NCBI RefSeq assembly: GCF_900142785.1
Contig: NZ_FRCD01000016.1
Location: forward strand, 62,001-126,000
Direction of reading: 5' to 3'
DNA length: 64,000 nucleotides
Origin: Chryseobacterium carnipullorum
GTDB lineage: Bacteria > Bacteroidota > Bacteroidia > Flavobacteriales > Weeksellaceae
Part shown: positions 27,011 through 36,532 of the stretch, piece after piece
Numbering within the stretch: position 1 is the first letter of the stretch
How the letters are laid out: each line of letters starts with the position of its first letter
Notes under the pieces: generated by a model
Told to the model about the DNA's origin: nothing
The model's database searches: none
Seen by the model: only the letters and a program-made list of their open reading frames with translations
Position numbers and translations under genes: made by a program

Positions 27011-28057
27011 TTATTGAAGCTCTTTCATGTAGGTAAGCTGATATTCCGGAAGAAGTTCAGGATGGAAGATCTTGATGTAATCTTTCAGGATCAGGTCTGC
27101 TCTCACTGCCCCGCTTTCGAAAAAGTCGTTGGCTTTATTTTTTTCTTTCCCGGCAATGGTGTAGATCTTTCCTTTATTGAATACTTCCAGTTTTCCGTAG
27201 AAAGGATTGGTACCCAGCATTTCTTTTTTAGAGATATGACTTCCTGCATTCACCCAATACTGTACGCCGGGTGACTTGGCATAGACTTCTTCAAAGCTCA
27301 TGGTCAGAGACTTTTCTTCTTTATTGTCTTTCATGATGTAAGCAGCATTGGCATCACTGATATAATTTGCTACCGATGTTTTTCCACCCGGCAGATACCA
27401 GATATCGCCATACATTTCATTGGCAAGCACTACAGGTTTATCTTTTGCTTTTAAGGCCATCTGCTTCAGGTCGCTGTAATTCTTTTCAATTTCTTTATAT
27501 TTTGCTTCAGCTTCTTTCTCTTTTCCGAAAAATTCTCCGAAAAGTTTAATGTAAGCCGTTTTCTGCAACGGAAGCTGCTCCATGTACTCATCCAGAAAAA
27601 CAACCTGAATTCCATTATTTTTCAGCAATTGATACGCGTTATCAAAGCTTGCAATATAGTTGGTGAAAATAGCATCCGGCTTCATGGAAATGATCTTTTC
27701 TACATCATACTTCTGCTCGCTTCCTACATTCTGGATTTTCCCCTGCTTCAAAAGATTCTGAATTTTCTCCGAATAAATGTATTCCGGACTTGAAACACCT
27801 ATGATCAGATCTTCGGCTCCCAATTCGGAAATATACCCGGCCATGCTCGCATTTAAAAGGATAATTTTCTTAAACGGAGTCTGATTTCTCTTAAAATTAT
27901 AGGTAAAATTTCCCGACTTCAGTTCCAAAAGACCGTCATGTTCCTTAAATTGGGTACGGTTTGAGATTTGAGTCCAGTCTGAGGACGAAATTTTTTGTTC
28001 TCTTTTACAGGAGATTAGCGCTATAACTGTAAATAAAAGTAAAATTCTCTGTTTCAT
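27011..28057 (-). CDS. ABC transporter substrate-binding lipoprotein (iron-siderophore/B12 type)
   Basis: A 348-residue periplasmic binding protein of the PF01497 group. The leader ends in lipobox ALISC (about residue 16). Two lobes are visible, with a GVSSPEYIYS/VEKIISMKPDAIFTN segment and the second-lobe MYGDIWYLPGGKTSVANYISDANAAYI segment (described by pattern), joined by one long helix. It probably binds a ferric siderophore or cobalamin. No permease or ATPase gene is adjacent. Confidence 0.82.
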   Translation of the reverse strand: MKQRILLLFTVIALISCKREQKISSSDWTQISNRTQFKEHDGLLELKSGNFTYNFKRNQTPFKKIILLNASMAGYISELGAEDLIIGVSSPEYIYSEKIQNLLKQGKIQNVGSEQKYDVEKIISMKPDAIFTNYIASFDNAYQLLKNNGIQVVFLDEYMEQLPLQKTAYIKLFGEFFGKEKEAEAKYKEIEKNYSDLKQMALKAKDKPVVLANEMYGDIWYLPGGKTSVANYISDANAAYIMKDNKEEKSLTMSFEEVYAKSPGVQYWVNAGSHISKKEMLGTNPFYGKLEVFNKGKIYTIAGKEKNKANDFFESGAVRADLILKDYIKIFHPELLPEYQLTYMKELQ

Positions 28058-28081
28058 CTTTCAAAGAAAAGAAAAAAGTGC

Positions 28082-28089
28082 TATATTTG
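28082..28089 (+). promoter_or_regulatory. minus-7 box of the tRNA-Arg promoter
   Basis: TATATTTG lies 28 bases before the mature tRNA start and matches TAnnTTTG. The minus-33 region is only TTC/TTT at the expected distance, a weak match. Confidence 0.5.
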
Positions 28090-28116
28090 CAAACCTTAAA
28101 ACATCAAGGAAACGAC

Positions 28117-28190
28117 GGCCTCGTGGCGCAACTGAATAGCGCATCTGATTACGGCTCAGAAGGTTACAGGTTTGAATCCTGTCGAGGTCA
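28117..28190 (+). tRNA. tRNA-Arg (anticodon ACG)
   Basis: A complete cloverleaf: acceptor stem GGCCTCG/CGAGGTC with one G-T pair, D stem GCGC/GCGC, anticodon stem TCTGA/TCAGA with loop TTACGGC giving anticodon ACG, T stem ACAGG/CCTGT with loop TTTGAAT, discriminator A. The CCA is not encoded. The mobile element begins at its 3' end, and the recombinase gene runs antisense into it. Confidence 0.95.
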
Positions 28191-29730
28191 CAAGACCGAC
28201 ATTTGAAGTTTTTTCACTTCTTTGTCGGTTTTTTTTATTTCCTAACTCTCTGTTAATCAAGGCGATATTACCAGCAAGACTGTTGATTTTTGTGGTTTGA
28301 AAATACTCACCGTCGAAAGTTAACTTTTCAGGATATATCAAACCAACAATTGCGCGCTTGTCAATTGTACTTGCGTTATTATATCTTTCAGAGATGTTGA
28401 CAATGGCATTTAATGCTTGAGTCATCTTCTTCTCAATATCATCAGTATGACCAGAATTTTTTAATGAATTTAATTTAAAGTTGATATCTTCAATTTCCAC
28501 TTTATACTTCATTTTAATTCTCTTAAAATCTTCTTCATCCAATTTATCTTCAAGATACATATCTCTTGCTTTGTCAATTCTTCCTTCAATAGCATTAAGT
28601 TTATTTTGCAAAACCTTTCTCTCATCATTTAGACCATTTGAAACTATTGAAAAGTTCTGTTCTAAAATTGTTTTCAATATTTTCTCAGCACCGATGCTGA
28701 ATCTAAATTTTGATAATTCTTCGACAAAAAGATCATTAACTATTTCAGAATTATGCCTGAAACCACATGAGGTTGTACAATGGTAATAATAGTAATGCTT
28801 GCTTCTTCCCTTAGCACTACTGGCAGTAAGAGTTTTATTGCATTGTGGGCATAATAGTAATCCCCTCAAAGGATAACGTTCTTCATTTATTATCCTTCCT
28901 GCTGGTAAGAAAGCATCCTTATTACTCTTACGATGAAGAACCCTTTGAACTTTCATGAAAAGTTCTTCAGAGATCAGTGCTTCATGTTTTCCTTCAACAA
29001 TTTTTTCCTCCTCATCGTTATATGCCTTTAGAAATAATTTTCCGCAGTACGCTATATTTCTCAAACCATCCATAAATGAATTTTTTGTCAGCTTTCTGCC
29101 TTCTCTCCTGTTCATTTCTTTTAAAATAACTGCTGTAGGTAGATGTCCTTTCGCCACCTGCTTAAAGGCCCATATCATGTTTGTTGCTTCAGGTTCTTTA
29201 ACCGCTACATACTTACGGCCGTCCTGTGTACATCTGTTAATATAGCCATATGGAGCGATACCCATCATTCTACCCTCTTTAATCGCTCTTCTCATCCCAT
29301 ACGTCACATTCAATGCCCTCCTGTCATTTTCCACCTCAGGCGTTGATAAATATATTGCTAACAAAAGTTTATTTTCGGGTACACGTAAATCTAATGGTTG
29401 TTCAATAGCCTGAGGCGTAATACACAATTTATTAAGGTTGGATATCATCTGATAAGCCTCACTGGTATTACGGCTAAATCGATCCCATTTTGTGAAAAAT
29501 AAGAATTTGTTTTGTCTAGAACCTCTTCCTTTTCTAATACTAAAAAGGTATTTTTTCCATTCAGGCCTCTCAAAAGTTTTGGCAGAATGATCTTCATAAA
29601 TAATTTTATCAATCGTTATGTTCAGAGAAGAACAATGTTTGCGTAAACGCTCTTCCTGATCACGTTGTGAATACCCTTTATCTGCTTGTTCGTCAGTTGA
29701 CACGCGAATATATAAATCAGCAACTTTCAT
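28156..29730 (-). CDS. large serine recombinase (integrase of the element)
   Basis: A 524-residue site-specific recombinase. The resolvase domain opens with YIRVSTDEQ carrying the catalytic Ser at residue 11, with TKWDRFSRN further in. A recombinase domain follows, then a zinc ribbon (LLCPQCNKTL ... YHCTTSCGF) near residue 300, and a coiled coil at about 375-440. The last 12 or so codons are antisense to the 3' half of the tRNA; the stop codon lies in the anticodon-stem region. It should catalyse integration and excision. Serine integrases at tRNA genes are less common than tyrosine ones. Confidence 0.93.
   Translation of the reverse strand: MKVADLYIRVSTDEQADKGYSQRDQEERLRKHCSSLNITIDKIIYEDHSAKTFERPEWKKYLFSIRKGRGSRQNKFLFFTKWDRFSRNTSEAYQMISNLNKLCITPQAIEQPLDLRVPENKLLLAIYLSTPEVENDRRALNVTYGMRRAIKEGRMMGIAPYGYINRCTQDGRKYVAVKEPEATNMIWAFKQVAKGHLPTAVILKEMNRREGRKLTKNSFMDGLRNIAYCGKLFLKAYNDEEEKIVEGKHEALISEELFMKVQRVLHRKSNKDAFLPAGRIINEERYPLRGLLLCPQCNKTLTASSAKGRSKHYYYYHCTTSCGFRHNSEIVNDLFVEELSKFRFSIGAEKILKTILEQNFSIVSNGLNDERKVLQNKLNAIEGRIDKARDMYLEDKLDEEDFKRIKMKYKVEIEDINFKLNSLKNSGHTDDIEKKMTQALNAIVNISERYNNASTIDKRAIVGLIYPEKLTFDGEYFQTTKINSLAGNIALINRELGNKKNRQRSEKTSNVGLVTSTGFKPVTF
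28195..28237 (+). terminator. terminator of tRNA-Arg, inside the recombinase coding region
   Basis: A 7-bp stem ACCGACA/TGTCGGT with an inner stem (GAAG/CTTC) and a run of nine T on the plus strand, starting five bases after the tRNA. It overlaps the 3' end of the recombinase gene on the other strand. It could be host-derived, or be carried by the element to rebuild the tRNA transcription unit. Confidence 0.75.
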
Positions 29731-29818
29731 AATTTTTTATTTAAAAGTGGAATAAGAGAATCTTTACAAGAATAGAATAATGTAAGATTTAAATACTTTG
29801 TAATCACTAAAGTACGAA

Positions 29819-30040
29819 TTAATCTTCAGGTGATAAAAACTCCTTGATAGTAATTTTAACCAGTGTATGAAAAAATAATAAAATTTCAGCAGCCTCGTCA
29901 TCTGAAACGATAGTGCCTGAATCCTTTAGCATTTTTATAGCTACATTTAATGGCAATTCCTGAAATTTCATAACCGACTCCAACTCAAATTTATTTGAGC
30001 TTTCAGTAATCGGATATTTTATTATTTCCCTTTTAGCCAT
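29819..30040 (-). CDS. small acidic protein next to the recombinase, unknown
   Basis: A 73-residue soluble protein with a predicted helical C-terminal part (DDEAAEILLFFHTLVKITIKEFL). It is the only gene between the recombinase and the giant helicase. No HTH is obvious, so I do not call it an excisionase, though the position would fit a directionality or accessory factor. ATG start with an ordinary A-rich upstream sequence. Confidence 0.6.
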   Translation of the reverse strand: MAKREIIKYPITESSNKFELESVMKFQELPLNVAIKMLKDSGTIVSDDEAAEILLFFHTLVKITIKEFLSPED

Positions 30041-30378
30041 TGTTAATCTTTACTACATGAAATCTTTTAAAACTCAATTTCAACTTACTACTATCACTGA
30101 TGATTTATTAGTTTAAGAAATAGAATTGTCGGTGCTATTATTCAATAAAAATCTATAATATTTTTGAATAAAACTATATGGATTTGGTGCAGCAGGCTAT
30201 TCAAGAGTAATCTGGATTATTAAAAATAGATAAACACTGATTTTGGGCTAAAAAGTATTTGGTTGGATTAAATAGTGAACGAATTGTGTTGTAACTAGGT
30301 ATTTATTTTAATCTTTTAAGATAGCTGCATCTAAGGCTAGGAGAAAGTGTTCTACAAGCTGAAAACATCTTAATTCCA
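30041..30378. other. gene-free stretch of the element
   Basis: AT-rich sequence upstream of the 73-residue gene. I see no reading frame on either strand that looks coding. It may contain the promoter of the recombinase pair and the attachment-related sequence, but no clear motif stands out. Confidence 0.5.
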
Positions 30379-30413
30379 AAAAGATTAGAAAACAACGTGT
30401 TTTCTAATCTTTT
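30379..30413 (-). terminator. terminator of the giant helicase transcript
   Basis: A perfect 16-bp inverted repeat (AAAAGATTAGAAAACA and its complement) with only a 3-base loop ACG, with T runs on the minus-strand exit side. It lies about 140 bases beyond the helicase stop codon and probably ends the long minus-strand transcript of the element. Confidence 0.78.
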
Positions 30414-30549
30414 GTAGTGGACAAAATGAACCTCATCATAGAAGTCTTTGCAAGTAAAATCTGCTCGGCAAGTAATCATTTTTGGTTAGCCCTAACTATA
30501 TTAGCTAATCACAGGACAACTCAAAAATTACTAAAAACTTAGTTAACTT

Positions 30550-33500
30550 TTATCGCCTTTTACCTAAATATGAATTTTCATAATTTTCGCCTTCTCTCAT
30601 TATATCTAAATAATTTAATAAATTCTCAGGTTTAGAAGATATAATTGAAGCTTCATGATCTAATTTGAAAATCATTTTGTTTTCGGCTGCTCGTTCTGAT
30701 TTGAAGTCAGTCTTTGAGTTGTTGGAATTATTCTGTTTTTCAATTTTATATTTTGCTATTAGATTCTCTTTCGTTTCGGGTAGTTCTTCCAACTTTTTAT
30801 CCATTTCAGAAATCTTCTCTTCAGTAGCTTTAGTTTGCTTCGCAATTTCGGCAACATTAACCCCTTTTGCAGCGAGATTTTCAATCACTTCTTGAACTTG
30901 AGTTTTATGCAGATCGATTGTTTTTTGATAAGATGGCAATTGGGTTGCCCAATATTCAGAATTTCCATCGCCACTTTTTGAATAGCCTTCAATTCTATTA
31001 TATGAATGCTCAGCTTTGTTCACCAGTTCCTTCACTTTCAAGAAGTCTTCATACTTTCTCAAAACAAAAGCACTATCGGCCAAATGTTTATTTTTCTCAC
31101 TTTCAATCATTTTTTTCATCAATTCGATTTCAATATTGGCTCTGGTTTCGGGATTTGTAATGATAGACGTTTTAAGCTCTTGTGTACTGATATCCGAAAT
31201 ATCCAAAACATCGGCTCCTTTTTTCATCGCTTCTAAATATCTTGCCTGTTTGGATTGCAGTTTTTGAAGCATAAAAACATCAATACTGTCATTGGTCAAC
31301 ATAAAATTGATTCTCACATTTTCGTTTTTATTTCCTTGCCTCCACGCTCGTCCTTCGACCTGTCGCAAAGACGTGAAATTGTAGGGTAAAGTAAGCATAT
31401 ATACATCCGTTGTATTCTCCTGAAGGTTCATTCCTTCCTGAATGGCTTCACTACCAATAACCACTTTTATTTTTCCTTCATTAAAATCATTTTGAACAGC
31501 AATTCTTTGATTTTTACTGGTAGCTCCGGTAATAATTCCGATTTCTTCGGGTTTGTAACCAATTTCTGTAATGAGATATTCTTTCAGTTTTGGAAATTGA
31601 GCAACAGCTAATTCAGAATAAATGATTTGTCCGGATTCGGGAAGATCTTTTTTGTTCTGATAAATTAAATCCATCGTCTGTTTCAGCTTCGGAGAATTTT
31701 CTATAAATTCTTTTACAGAAGGTTCTTCACCATCATAATATGGTGATAGATATGGCGAAATTGCAATTAAGCGGGCATTGAGAATATGCGTTAGAATTGC
31801 TCCCTTTTCAGTCTCACTGAAATTTTCATTGAGCAAGTCATATTGTTCTCTTGTCAGATCATTCTGCTCAATTTTATACTCTTTGTTAATTTTATTCGGA
31901 CGGATCAATTCAGGGTTATCCTCCTCTCCTTTTATATCAATGAATTCCGAAAGTAATTGCTGAAACAGCGAATTGTTTTTAAATCTCCGAACATTGGCTT
32001 TAAACTTCACATCACCTTTTGCGTCAATTTCCATATCATTATCCGCTTCCATAAAGGTCTCGAAGAATGTATTGACGTTGAAATATCCCGATTCTTCTAA
32101 TCTTTTATTTGCTATCAATGAAAGAATGGAATAATATTCCAAAGGCTTGTTGGTAAAGGGTGTTGCGGAAAGTAGTGTTACATTTCTGCCATCATTTTTA
32201 TCTTGAATGTGCTGAGCTGCCATCCATGTATTAATTCCCAATTTGGAAGTCTGTTGGTTTTGACTTCTGAAATCGGAAGTAAATCTTCGGTCTTCAATTT
32301 TTACCTTTCCTACAATATGATTGGCATTGTGAACTTCGTCGTAAGTCAAATGGTCGAATCCAAAATCTTCCCAGTCATAGATTTTACCACGCTTCATTTT
32401 TCCCTCGATCTCCTTTTCTTTCTGAAGTTCAATTTGGAGTTCTCTTTCCGTATTGGTAACGCCTTTCATTTCGCTTGCAGAGATGTAACTGAATTTTGAA
32501 GAAAGTTCTTCGGTAATTTCTGATGAAAATCCAATATTATTGAAACCCTCATAAGTAACAATGGTAATTTCTCCGTCTTTATTATCAAATTTTGAAAGGT
32601 CATAATCTTTCCCCAGATTCCCTAAAACATTGACTTTAGCATTGGGAATCGTTTCAAATATCGTTTCCACCCATTGTTTTAAAATACTGTCATTAGGAAC
32701 CACAATCAAAGGTCTTGTACAATTTCCTCGCTCCATTGCCTCATGCATAGCAAGAATTCCTGAAAGTGTTTTTCCAAAACCAACCTCATGTGCTAGTAGC
32801 CCTACTCCCTTTGTGGTTTGTCTTCCGATTCCTGCTTTTTGAACTTCGGTCAAACGCAATTCTTGACCTTTGAAATGCAGATAAATTTTGGAAAATAATG
32901 GGAATTTAGAATAATCCGGAACGTGGATGTTATTGTAATTTCTGTTGAATTCTTTTACAAAGCGATTTCTAATATCAGCGGAAAGTTCTTCCCGAATAAA
33001 CTTGTAAAACAAATCATTCGCAGCAGCTTTTCGTCTTTCTCTGACCAACGCATTTCTTTCTTTATCGCTTCCTGTAACTGTTTCGTTATCTACAAAACTT
33101 CGTACTTCCCAAGCTGAAGAACCTACAAAGGCTTCACTTGACAAAGTGCCGACAAAATCTTTGAATTTTTCCGCAAGATTGTAATCTACAATGACTGATT
33201 CGGTACGTTTTGTAATATGATTATATTGGTCTTTTTTTATTTGTCCTAACTCAAATTTGTGTACGAACTCGTGGTTCGGACTGATATAAATTTCATCTAA
33301 AGATTTCGCTTTTGGTAGAACATTTTCTAATAATGACTTTTGTTTTTCGTATTGACCGGCAGTGCCGGCGCCAATTTTATCATTAATTAAAAAATTGGAA
33401 GCCGAACTTCGGCAAAAATCCCGCTCCAATTGTTCCAGTTTCGCATAAATATTTCCTTCAGTGTAATAAAAATCGTGAACCCAGTTTCCATCAATGAAGT

Positions 33501-35775
33501 TAGCAAATTGATAATGATTTCCACGATTATTTAATGTGCCGTCATAAGACGTATCCCTGAATGCTTCAATTTTTTCTTTGGTAATATCAGAACTATTTTG
33601 CAAGGAAGTATTGACAATTTGATCCTGTTTCGAGAATTGATATTTTAAAACACCTTTCTTTAGTTGCGGTTTTGTTTGAACTTGATATTCCTTCTCGGCT
33701 CTCGTATTGTGAATAGAAATTATCCTATCACTTTTTTCAACCAATTCTTTTAATTTTTCATCAGAAAACGAAGTCGACTTTGTGATTAGATCTTCGCGCA
33801 GTTTTTGATACTTGCTAATTTCAGTCGTAATTGCGGGAGATTTAAACTTGATGTCATTAAGTTTGGAAAGCACCTGGTCAATTTTTTCTTTAGCTTCTGT
33901 TACATTTACTTCATTTTCATTTTGGTTTTCAATCCTCGCGGAATCGTCGATTATTGCATTTCCTTTGGGTACAAGAACTGTATGTTCTTCCTCTAAAAAC
34001 AAATCTTCAAACAGATTTCCGATCCGTTGGGTTTCTTTCCTATTTTTAAACTGGTCAATCTTAAATAAAGCTTCATCTAAATTTCCGTGAATATATTTTT
34101 CCAAGCGACCAAAACGGTTGGTTTTTTCTCGGGTTTCTCCCAAAATTCTTGCTGGGTTACTTTCAAAATAATTGGAAATATCCGCAGAAATCTGGTGATT
34201 GTTTTTTTTGAGAATGATAATGTCGGTTCCGATCTGTGTTCCTGCAAAAGCTCCGTTGGGCAAACGAAATCCATCCAAAACACTAGCATTTTGTAAATTC
34301 TTTTGTCGGTTGAGCCAACCTGATGGAAGAACCATCGCCAAAACGCCGTTGGGTTTCAAAGAATCTAATGACCGTTTAACAAAATAATCTTCATACTTTG
34401 AAATTTTTGGTTCTTCGCCCAATCCTTTGTAAAATCCTCGATGTTCGCCATAAGGTGGATTTCCGATGACCAAATCATATCTTTCTAAAAAATCTTTTGA
34501 GTCTTTTCTATTACCTCGATCATCAATAAATTCAGTTTCAAATGAACGAAGATTGATGTCCGCCTCGGGATGTAGAATTTTGGCAATTTTTGCGGTGGTC
34601 TCGTTGATTTCAAATCCTGTAATTTTAGAATTTACAGATAGTTCATTAGTGGCATAGATGAAATTTCCCGTTCCTACGCTGGGTTCTAAAACCGAAATTT
34701 CATTGAGGGTTTTGAAATGGTCTTTGATTAGATTGCGGACTGCATCAACAATTTTATCCTGAGTATAATATTCATCTAAAATTCCTCGTCCTTCTTTTGC
34801 GGTTCCGCCACTTTGGAATTGGTTGCAGATCTCTTTTAAATCATCGGTAATTTTAAGGCTTTCTTTGAGAATAACCTTGTGATTCTCGGAAACAAAACAA
34901 GCTGCGGAAACCACTTCTGCAACTTGATAATTGGTCATTTTTTGAACTTTATATTTTGAAATTAAAGTATCTAATTCTACATTGTTTGAAGAATTTCCAC
35001 TTATCTCGGAAGGTCTTCCTTCTGTAATTCTTCCATCGGATCTTCCTCTATCGGATACAATTCTCCCGGGTACGATTCCGCCCACGAAACGTCCTTGAGT
35101 CTCTCCAACATTATTCTGTTGTGAGTCGTCATAGGATCCTCTTCCTCGGTCTCGGTTTCCCAAATTGCTCCGCTCTGTGCCTGCAAGTCCATTTCCAGCA
35201 TCGTTGCTGCCCACTGCTTGTCCGCTTCCGTAACTTCCGTTTTGCTCGGATTGGATCTCAGGGCTAAGTTTTCCAGTGTTGTGTTCAGGTGTTCCGTTTC
35301 CCACTTGCTGAGAATCGGAAGTTCTTCCGGATTCAATTGCATTGCTTTCATTTTCAGAAATTTTTGGTTCAACTAAATTAGTATTTTTATCTTGACGATT
35401 GAGTTTATTGTCTAAATATCCGGTCAGGTCTTGATTCCCATTTTCAGAAATTTCATACAACGGACGAACGTCTTTGATATTTTTGCCATTAAATTCTGTG
35501 AGAATTTTCCTGGTTATTGCATTTCCCGTTCTATCCCCGGTAAGACAAAGAAACATTTTACCATCATAATTCTGGTATCTATTGAGGAACTTTTTGCTAT
35601 TTGAACCGGAATTAAGCGTAATCAATGTTCTATTATTGAATTGCTTGTTCAACTGAAGAAGCTCCAAGAATGAAAGCATATCCTTACTGTTTGTGAAAAC
35701 AATAAGTTCCTTTTTATTTCCTTCAACTACAGAAATGTCATCATTTATCTCATTAAAAAAATCTTCATCTTTCAC
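30550..35775 (-). CDS. giant Toprim-like / N6-adenine methylase / SF2 helicase fusion
   Basis: A 1741-residue protein. In order: an N-terminal Toprim-like region (about 20-125); a Gln/Asn/Gly/Arg-rich linker (130-265); a gamma-class N6-adenine DNA methylase with SAM motif LEPSVGTGNF (363-372) and catalytic NPPY (439-442); a spacer to about 960; and a SNF2-like helicase with HEVGFGKT (996-1003), DEVH (1146-1149), SATPF (1203) and QVEGRAWRQGN (about 1472). The architecture recalls phage P1 DarB-type antirestriction proteins. It probably modifies or protects incoming element DNA. It overlaps the upstream lipoprotein gene by 11 bases. Confidence 0.85.
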   Translation of the reverse strand: MKDEDFFNEINDDISVVEGNKKELIVFTNSKDMLSFLELLQLNKQFNNRTLITLNSGSNSKKFLNRYQNYDGKMFLCLTGDRTGNAITRKILTEFNGKNIKDVRPLYEISENGNQDLTGYLDNKLNRQDKNTNLVEPKISENESNAIESGRTSDSQQVGNGTPEHNTGKLSPEIQSEQNGSYGSGQAVGSNDAGNGLAGTERSNLGNRDRGRGSYDDSQQNNVGETQGRFVGGIVPGRIVSDRGRSDGRITEGRPSEISGNSSNNVELDTLISKYKVQKMTNYQVAEVVSAACFVSENHKVILKESLKITDDLKEICNQFQSGGTAKEGRGILDEYYTQDKIVDAVRNLIKDHFKTLNEISVLEPSVGTGNFIYATNELSVNSKITGFEINETTAKIAKILHPEADINLRSFETEFIDDRGNRKDSKDFLERYDLVIGNPPYGEHRGFYKGLGEEPKISKYEDYFVKRSLDSLKPNGVLAMVLPSGWLNRQKNLQNASVLDGFRLPNGAFAGTQIGTDIIILKKNNHQISADISNYFESNPARILGETREKTNRFGRLEKYIHGNLDEALFKIDQFKNRKETQRIGNLFEDLFLEEEHTVLVPKGNAIIDDSARIENQNENEVNVTEAKEKIDQVLSKLNDIKFKSPAITTEISKYQKLREDLITKSTSFSDEKLKELVEKSDRIISIHNTRAEKEYQVQTKPQLKKGVLKYQFSKQDQIVNTSLQNSSDITKEKIEAFRDTSYDGTLNNRGNHYQFANFIDGNWVHDFYYTEGNIYAKLEQLERDFCRSSASNFLINDKIGAGTAGQYEKQKSLLENVLPKAKSLDEIYISPNHEFVHKFELGQIKKDQYNHITKRTESVIVDYNLAEKFKDFVGTLSSEAFVGSSAWEVRSFVDNETVTGSDKERNALVRERRKAAANDLFYKFIREELSADIRNRFVKEFNRNYNNIHVPDYSKFPLFSKIYLHFKGQELRLTEVQKAGIGRQTTKGVGLLAHEVGFGKTLSGILAMHEAMERGNCTRPLIVVPNDSILKQWVETIFETIPNAKVNVLGNLGKDYDLSKFDNKDGEITIVTYEGFNNIGFSSEITEELSSKFSYISASEMKGVTNTERELQIELQKEKEIEGKMKRGKIYDWEDFGFDHLTYDEVHNANHIVGKVKIEDRRFTSDFRSQNQQTSKLGINTWMAAQHIQDKNDGRNVTLLSATPFTNKPLEYYSILSLIANKRLEESGYFNVNTFFETFMEADNDMEIDAKGDVKFKANVRRFKNNSLFQQLLSEFIDIKGEEDNPELIRPNKINKEYKIEQNDLTREQYDLLNENFSETEKGAILTHILNARLIAISPYLSPYYDGEEPSVKEFIENSPKLKQTMDLIYQNKKDLPESGQIIYSELAVAQFPKLKEYLITEIGYKPEEIGIITGATSKNQRIAVQNDFNEGKIKVVIGSEAIQEGMNLQENTTDVYMLTLPYNFTSLRQVEGRAWRQGNKNENVRINFMLTNDSIDVFMLQKLQSKQARYLEAMKKGADVLDISDISTQELKTSIITNPETRANIEIELMKKMIESEKNKHLADSAFVLRKYEDFLKVKELVNKAEHSYNRIEGYSKSGDGNSEYWATQLPSYQKTIDLHKTQVQEVIENLAAKGVNVAEIAKQTKATEEKISEMDKKLEELPETKENLIAKYKIEKQNNSNNSKTDFKSERAAENKMIFKLDHEASIISSKPENLLNYLDIMREGENYENSYLGKRR

Positions 35776-36451
35776 TTTTTCTGTTTTTTATGAAGTGGTT
35801 AAATTCAAAAATTTCTTTGGCTTCACTGTCCCATTTTTTTCTTGATATTAATTGAAGCGTCACGAATATGTCCGTCTTTTTATTGTAAGAATCAATCCTT
35901 TCGAGCCTTCCGTGGTAGTCCTTTTCCGCGTGTTTGTAAATAGAGTACGGTAAAATAGTATCCGTTGGATAAATGTAAAACCGGGTGTACATCCAAGGTG
36001 AGTTGATTTCAAATCGTTTGTATTTTTTCTTGAACAAAACCGTATCACTCAGATTTTTTCTGTTTCTGTAATTGGGGATTTTTTCCTGAGAAAACAATGT
36101 TCCTCCTTTTTTCTTTTCAACCGAAAGCGGCTTTTGTTTCTTTATGATGTCTGACAGAATAATTTTGCCGGGATTTTCATTTTCAATGGTATAGCACAAT
36201 GAATCTTTAATGAAATAAATCTGTTGGGTTATTTCGGGAGCATTAGCATCCGGAATCTTTTCTATAATAGAATCTCCCGAATAATTAAGGCTTGACAAAT
36301 GAAAGCTTTGGATGTTGTTCAGATTTTTGGAAACATCAAAATACACATTGGAGACAACATCGATTCCTCCTTTTTCGGATTTGATTTCTTTGTGGCAGGA
36401 AGTGCTTACAAAAAGAAAAAACAAGCTGGGTAGTATTAAAAGTTTTTTCAT
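35765..36451 (-). CDS. lipoprotein of the element, unknown
   Basis: A 228-residue exported protein with a lipoprotein leader (lipobox STSC at about residue 16-19), then beta-rich sequence with charged loops and many Lys. No family recognised. Its stop lies inside the first codons of the giant helicase gene, so the two are probably translated from one message although their likely locations differ. Confidence 0.65.
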   Translation of the reverse strand: MKKLLILPSLFFLFVSTSCHKEIKSEKGGIDVVSNVYFDVSKNLNNIQSFHLSSLNYSGDSIIEKIPDANAPEITQQIYFIKDSLCYTIENENPGKIILSDIIKKQKPLSVEKKKGGTLFSQEKIPNYRNRKNLSDTVLFKKKYKRFEINSPWMYTRFYIYPTDTILPYSIYKHAEKDYHGRLERIDSYNKKTDIFVTLQLISRKKWDSEAKEIFEFNHFIKNRKSER

Positions 36452-36532
36452 AGATATATAGGGTTTAAAAAAGCGGCAGCCTAATTAATTTGACTTACCG
36501 CTGGGAAATAAATGATTGGTTGTACGTGTTAT

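Noticed and set aside
35001..35372. Open frame of 123 codons in another frame of the giant helicase gene
   Set aside because: It lies in the low-complexity linker, where Gln/Asn/Glu-rich DNA leaves all frames open. No leader or start signal of its own.
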